From: Gammaproteobacteria bacterium
GTDB lineage: Bacteria > Pseudomonadota > Gammaproteobacteria > SZUA-229
Assembly (NCBI GenBank): GCA_011321985.1
Contig: DROB01000236.1
Span: 1-9,510 of the forward strand
Length of the DNA stretch: 9,510 nucleotides
Direction: 5' to 3'
The stretch's first letter is position 1, and each line of letters starts with the position of its first letter. Positions 6,476-9,510 of the stretch are shown here, piece after piece. The position numbers and the translations under genes are program-made. Below the pieces are notes generated by a model. It was not told where the DNA came from. It did not search any database and saw nothing but the letters and a program-made list of their open reading frames with translations.

Positions 6476-7669
6476 TCAACGCATTCCACGCAATACATCA
6501 GCCTTGATATCTTCTATATCTTCCAGCCCCACCGCGATACGGATCAGACCATCCGTTATACCTGCTTCGGCACGCTGTTCTGGTGTTAAGCGCCCATGCG
6601 TGGTCGTTGCCGGATGCGTGATGGTTGATTTTGTATCACCCAGGTTTGCCGTGATAGATAATATCCTGGTCTCATCGATCAGTCTCCAACCCTCCTTTTT
6701 GCCACCATTTAGTTCAAACGATAACAGACCACCAAAATCACTCTGCTGTATTTTTGCCAGTTCATGTTGAGGATGGCTTTCCAGGCCAGGATAATACACA
6801 CGTTTCACTTCAGCTTGCTGCTCTAACCATAAGGCCAGTTCCATAGCCCCAGCACTGTGCGCCCTCATACGAAGGTCCAGCGTCTCCAGTCCTTTTAAAA
6901 AAACCCAGGCGTTGAATGCACTCATGGTCGGACCTGCTGAACGCAAAAACCCAAAGACTCCGTCACCGACAACATCATCTGTGCCGCAGACAGCACCGCC
7001 GATACACCGCCCCTGTCCATCGATGTATTTCGTTGCCGAATGGATGACGATATCAGCGCCCAGTGCGATCGGCCGTTGCAACGCAGGCGTACAGAAGCAG
7101 TTATCGACCGCAAGCAGGCAACCATGTTTATGGGCTATATCTGCTAGCGCAGCGATATCGACTAGCTCCGTCAACGGGTTTGATGGCGTCTCCAGAAATA
7201 GCAGCTTCGTCTCTGTTTTTATCGCCTTTTCCCATGCCGACAGATCAGATAACTCGACATAACTGGTCTTGATACCCAGCTTATCGATGATATTGTTAAA
7301 CAGCACGGTGGTCGATCCAAAAATACTGCGCGACGAAACGACATGATCCCCTGTTTTTAACAGACCCAGCACCGTCGCTGTGATCGCTGACATGCCTGAA
7401 GCCGTTGCCACACAACATTCCGCCCCTTCCAGCGAAGCCAGTCGATGTTCAAACGTTCTTACTGTCGGATTGGTAAAACGTGAATAGATATTGCCCGGCG
7501 ACTCACCCGAAAACCGTGCAGCGGCTTCTGCCGCCGACGAAAAAACGAAACTGGAGGTAGGAAATATCGGCTCGCTGTGTTCACCCTCATGTGTCCGCAC
7601 CTGCCCGGCACGGACTGCTCGTGTGGTAAATTCAAACTCATCACCAAATTCATGATCTTTTTCTGTCAT
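6476..7669 (-). CDS. metZ: O-succinylhomoserine sulfhydrylase
   Basis: PLP enzyme of the Cys/Met metabolism family. It joins O-succinylhomoserine and sulfide to give homocysteine and succinate, the direct-sulfhydrylation route to methionine. 397 residues, normal for the family. Seen: YSRFTNPT (62-69), a phosphate-binding region ATASGMSAI (89-97), the PLP aspartate in AVDNCFCTPALQRP (Asp189), the PLP lysine in HSATKYIDGQGR (Lys214), and a C-terminal GDTKSTITHPATTTHGRL. The NCFCTPALQRP stretch is characteristic of MetZ rather than MetB or MetC, which lean to NTF/NTY forms. The frame begins with GTG 7672 directly followed by ATG 7669; AGAAGG is 8 bases before the ATG, so ATG is chosen. It lies 42 bases behind the L,D-transpeptidase gene, probably on one transcript. 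No SAM riboswitch fits in that gap. An O-acetyl preference cannot be excluded from sequence. Confidence 0.93.
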   Translation of the reverse strand: MTEKDHEFGDEFEFTTRAVRAGQVRTHEGEHSEPIFPTSSFVFSSAAEAAARFSGESPGNIYSRFTNPTVRTFEHRLASLEGAECCVATASGMSAITATVLGLLKTGDHVVSSRSIFGSTTVLFNNIIDKLGIKTSYVELSDLSAWEKAIKTETKLLFLETPSNPLTELVDIAALADIAHKHGCLLAVDNCFCTPALQRPIALGADIVIHSATKYIDGQGRCIGGAVCGTDDVVGDGVFGFLRSAGPTMSAFNAWVFLKGLETLDLRMRAHSAGAMELALWLEQQAEVKRVYYPGLESHPQHELAKIQQSDFGGLLSFELNGGKKEGWRLIDETRILSITANLGDTKSTITHPATTTHGRLTPEQRAEAGITDGLIRIAVGLEDIEDIKADVLRGMR

Positions 7670-7711
7670 CACATAGACCTTCTAACATCTGTACTTTAAT
7701 GTAGCATATCG

Positions 7712-8209
7712 CTACTCTTCGATGAGCACTTCACTGCCCGGTTCGACCAGTCGAAATAACTCGACCACATCCTGATTGCACATCCGAATACAGCCAATCG
7801 ATGATGCCGTCCCTATACTCTCCTCATGATTGGTACCGTGGATATAGATATACCGTTGATAGGTATCGACATACCCCCCCTTGTTTCTTCCCGGCTCCAT
7901 GCCTTCGAGCCACATGATACGGCTCATAATAACATCATCAGGCAGGTCAACATTACGGGCTTTGCACTCGTTCAGATCACCATGCGGGACACGACCGATA
8001 AAAACCTCATTGACCGGCATGGCACCACCTAACTTGTCTTTTATACGATGCAGGCCCAATGGTGTCTTCTTGCTGCCGTTCTCGTTACCCGCACCATATT
8101 TCGATGTCGATACCGGATATTGATGAAGTAATTTATTATCTTCATCAAACAGGCTCAGACACTGTTCCGACAGTTTAATTTTTATTGAATTCACACGCTT
8201 ACCACTCAT
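7712..8209 (-). CDS. L,D-transpeptidase (YkuD-domain) family protein, without signal peptide
   Basis: YkuD-fold proteins make 3-3 peptidoglycan cross-links or attach proteins to the wall through a catalytic cysteine. From ATG 8209 it has 165 residues, the usual size of the short free-standing branch. SIKIKLSEQCLSLFD begins the fold, then VSTSKYGAG, KKTPLGLHRI, and the active-site block YIYIHGT (His124) to SIGCIRM (Cys140, Arg142). The usual SHGC is SIGC, so the second motif histidine is Ile; the catalytic Cys and first His are kept. There is no signal peptide or anchor, odd for a wall enzyme. The frame stays open to ATG 8257 and GTG 8308, but neither has a ribosome site and the extra residues match nothing I know, so ATG 8209 is preferred. 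A weak promoter, TTGATT (8245-8250) 16 bases from TGn-GATACT (8223-8228), would fit this short start. It precedes metZ on the same strand. Confidence 0.85.
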   Translation of the reverse strand: MSGKRVNSIKIKLSEQCLSLFDEDNKLLHQYPVSTSKYGAGNENGSKKTPLGLHRIKDKLGGAMPVNEVFIGRVPHGDLNECKARNVDLPDDVIMSRIMWLEGMEPGRNKGGYVDTYQRYIYIHGTNHEESIGTASSIGCIRMCNQDVVELFRLVEPGSEVLIEE

Positions 8210-8337
8210 CTGTTCGACTCTAAGTATCACACAGTTGAAAGCATAATCAATAGCCATTAAGTCAAAAAAACGATCTGATTTTTCAAAATCATGATGAATA
8301 CTATCCACAATAAAAGGATGTGTAGCTCATGTCTTCC

Positions 8338-8669
8338 CTACATATTGGCTAGCCAACATTTGATGAGTTCGGTTTTTAGACTGGGCACAGCCCGCACCAG
8401 CCGTAGCAGGGTTTCAGCAGTAGCAACATCCGTAAGATACTTTTTCCCGACTGAAGCAGTAAGTTTCAGTCGGGGAAAATTTACCACCGACTGACTGTCT
8501 TCCTAAGTCGTTGTTTTAACTTGCCCCAGTATTTTCGAGCCGCTTGATAATCAGCTTGCTGCATCAATGCCTGTATAATATCAATAACACTAAACCACCA
8601 AATCTCAGCCTCTTTATCATAGGCCTTGCGGATTTCATAATCCTCAAACAATGTCATATCAGTTTCCAT
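8338..8669 (-). pseudogene. Frameshifted Bro-N domain (phage antirepressor-type) gene remnant
   Basis: Bro-N domains are DNA-binding modules of viral and phage antirepressor-like proteins. ATG 8669 has GGGAG 8 bases upstream and opens METDMTLFEDYEIRKAYD, then WWFSVIDIIQALMQQ and ARKYWGKLKQRLRK, a good match to the family start (LF..YxIR, W.FSVxDII.AL, KYW..LK.RL.KEG). That frame then runs into TVSRW and a stop at 8481-8483. In the frame shifted by one base, the same strand continues EDSQSVVNFPRLKLTA, GKKYLTDVATAETLLRLV, RAVPSLKTELIKCWLANM and stops at TAG 8338-8340. These are the next parts of the same domain (family form: SVTNCHQLKLTA, GKKYLTDVA, LLRLVQSVPS, IKLWLA). One indel near 8500 therefore breaks the gene, and it also ends soon after WLA, short of full-length family members. 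The first ORF alone could yield 62 residues. It overlaps the cas4 remnant by 11 bases. Confidence 0.82.
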
Positions 8670-8868
8670 TTGTTTTACTCCCTGCTGTTTCTGTAAATAG
8701 ACCATCAATATACTGCACCGAATGATCACGACAAAAAGTATCGGGTTCGCATAAATCGTACAACGAACAAGCTCGGCAACATTTTTTAATGTCCGTGGGT
8801 GGTGGTGTTCTTCCTGAAGCCAGTAATGCCTGTACGTGATTAATGGCAGCGGGTGCCCAAAGTTTATC
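8659..8868 (-). pseudogene. cas4: C-terminal remnant of Cas4 (CRISPR exonuclease), abutting the CRISPR array
   Basis: Cas4 is an iron-sulfur RecB-family nuclease that trims prespacers and helps select the PAM during adaptation. Read leftwards from the last array repeat, one frame gives DKLWAPAAINHVQALLASG, RTPPPTDIKKC, then CRACSLYDLCEPDTF and ends at TGA 8659-8661. LLASGRTPPP followed by C-x2-C-x5-C is the Cas4 C-terminus, carrying three of its four cluster cysteines. Only 69 residues remain of a protein usually near 200. The N-terminal cysteine and the nuclease motifs are gone. The frame meets a TGA inside the adjoining repeat, and no ATG occurs in it, so it cannot start on its own. It is therefore a fragment, not a small gene. 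In complete type I-C loci cas4 is followed by cas1; here a Bro-N gene follows, overlapping by 11 bases (8659-8669). Confidence 0.85.
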
Positions 8869-9510
8869 GTTTCAATCCACGCGCCCGTGAAGGCGCGACA
8901 TAACCTATCCATCACAACCCAGTCAGGTTCGAGTTTCAATCCACGCGCCCGTGAAGGCGCGACGTGCAGACTTTACAGATAATGATGGTCAGATTTCAGT
9001 TTCAATCCACGCGCCCGTGAAGGCGCGACTTTCCAGTGTTGCATAGATATATCCGACTTGGCCGGTTTCAATCCACGCGCCCGTGAAGGCGCGACTCAGG
9101 AGCCAGATCGGGTACGTTTCTAAAAGGGGTTTCAATCCACGCGCCCGTGAAGGCGCGACCCCCAGCGTGTGTCGCTAATGTAGGCGTGTTTCGGGTTTCA
9201 ATCCACGCGCCCGTGAAGGCGCGACGTTTGAGCTTCGTACGCCTTATAAGCCGGTGTCTTGTTTCAATCCACGCGCCCGTGAAGGCGCGACCGGGTCTGC
9301 TGTGCGCGCTTTACGTCTTGACAGTGTTTCAATCCACGCGCCCGTGAAGGCGCGACTAAATGATGCGTTGCTTACTTTCTGCAGTCTCATGTTTCAATCC
9401 ACGCGCCCGTGAAGGCGCGACAAGTTTTTGTTGCTATATCTACGTCTGTTAAATATGTTTCAATCCACGCGCCCGTGAAGGCGCGACTTTGAATCAATAC
9501 CATAATTTAC
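8869..9510 (-). CRISPR. Type I-C CRISPR array, ten repeats, trailer end; continues past the window edge
   Basis: Ten identical 31-base repeats (plus strand GTTTCAATCCACG...GGCGCGAC) start at 8869, 8933, 8999, 9065, 9129, 9195, 9261, 9326, 9391 and 9457. The nine full spacers are 33, 35, 35, 33, 35, 35, 34, 34 and 35 bases, all different; a tenth is cut at 9488-9510. On the minus strand the repeat is GTCGCGCC...GTGGATTGAAAC, the type I-C form: stem CGCGCC/GGCGCG around a TTCACG loop and an 11-base TGGATTGAAAC tail, the expected crRNA 5' handle after Cas5d cutting. Transcription should therefore run leftwards, with the leader, newest spacers and probably the cas operon beyond 9510. The visible left end is the old, trailer end, yet its last repeat is undecayed. 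The array joins a cas4 fragment directly. Spacer targets cannot be named from sequence alone. Confidence 0.97.

Noticed and set aside
8442..8479. A strong hairpin (TTTTCCCGACTGAA / TTCAGTCGGGGAAAA) as a terminator
   Set aside because: It lies within the Bro-N pseudogene, and on both strands the T-run precedes the stem and A-run follows, the reverse of an intrinsic terminator.
8805..8835. A degenerate CRISPR repeat one spacer length to the left of the last repeat
   Set aside because: About half of the positions match the repeat, but the stretch is explained by the Cas4 coding remnant and lacks the repeat's stem.
8481..8939. A 152-codon minus-strand open frame starting inside the CRISPR array
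   Set aside because: Its first part translates a repeat (RLCRAFTGAWIET, a well-known artefact), and its middle reads the cas4 remnant in the wrong frame. Only the part from ATG 8669 is a real coding remnant.
9147..9347. A plus-strand open frame with repeated VSIHAPVKAR
   Set aside because: This is the CRISPR repeat read as protein. The periodicity is that of the array, not of a protein.

Overview
The window looks like the chromosome of a gammaproteobacterium. The basis is the protein families and their likeness to Gammaproteobacteria: a bacterial-type ProS with an inserted editing domain, a MetZ-type O-succinylhomoserine sulfhydrylase, a Slt-like lytic transglycosylase, a DUF4105 envelope protein, and a type I-C CRISPR array. 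Base composition is balanced. I cannot name a genus. The paired DUF2892 proteins and MetZ would suit a sulfur-metabolising lineage, but that is only inference.

Layout. Bases 1-311 (+) carry the end of a MIF/tautomerase-superfamily protein whose first residues lie outside the window. A large envelope protein (DUF4105, 338-2299, -) converges on it and diverges from proS (2383-4083, +). After a palindrome-rich gap come a secreted lytic transglycosylase (4305-4883, +) and two small paralogous DUF2892 membrane proteins (4992-5192 and 5286-5498, +). Each DUF2892 gene has a GTGAC/GTCAC palindrome about 70-80 bases before its start. On the minus strand, reading right to left, are an L,D-transpeptidase-like gene (7712-8209), metZ (6476-7669) and a secreted thioredoxin-fold DUF1223 protein (5559-6347). 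Several products act on the cell envelope; proS and metZ are housekeeping genes.

The accessory part is the right end. From 8869 to the window edge runs a type I-C CRISPR array with ten identical 31-base repeats and 33-35-base spacers. It is transcribed leftwards, so the leader and newest spacers lie beyond 9510 and the visible end is the trailer. The sequence right after the trailer-most repeat is not neutral. It encodes, in an open frame with no start codon, about 69 residues matching the C-terminal iron-sulfur end of Cas4. The Cas4 stop overlaps by 11 bases the ATG of a Bro-N (phage antirepressor-type) gene. That gene has a good Shine-Dalgarno but is broken by a frameshift; its second half is readable in another frame down to 8338. 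So the array abuts a decayed cas4-bro pair, a scar of a rearranged defence locus. A long open frame running from the array into this region is an artefact that hides both remnants.

I saw no complete new system, no transposase, no tRNA or rRNA and no intact cas gene. The most useful observations are the array/cas4/bro junction and the twin DUF2892 genes with matching upstream palindromes.
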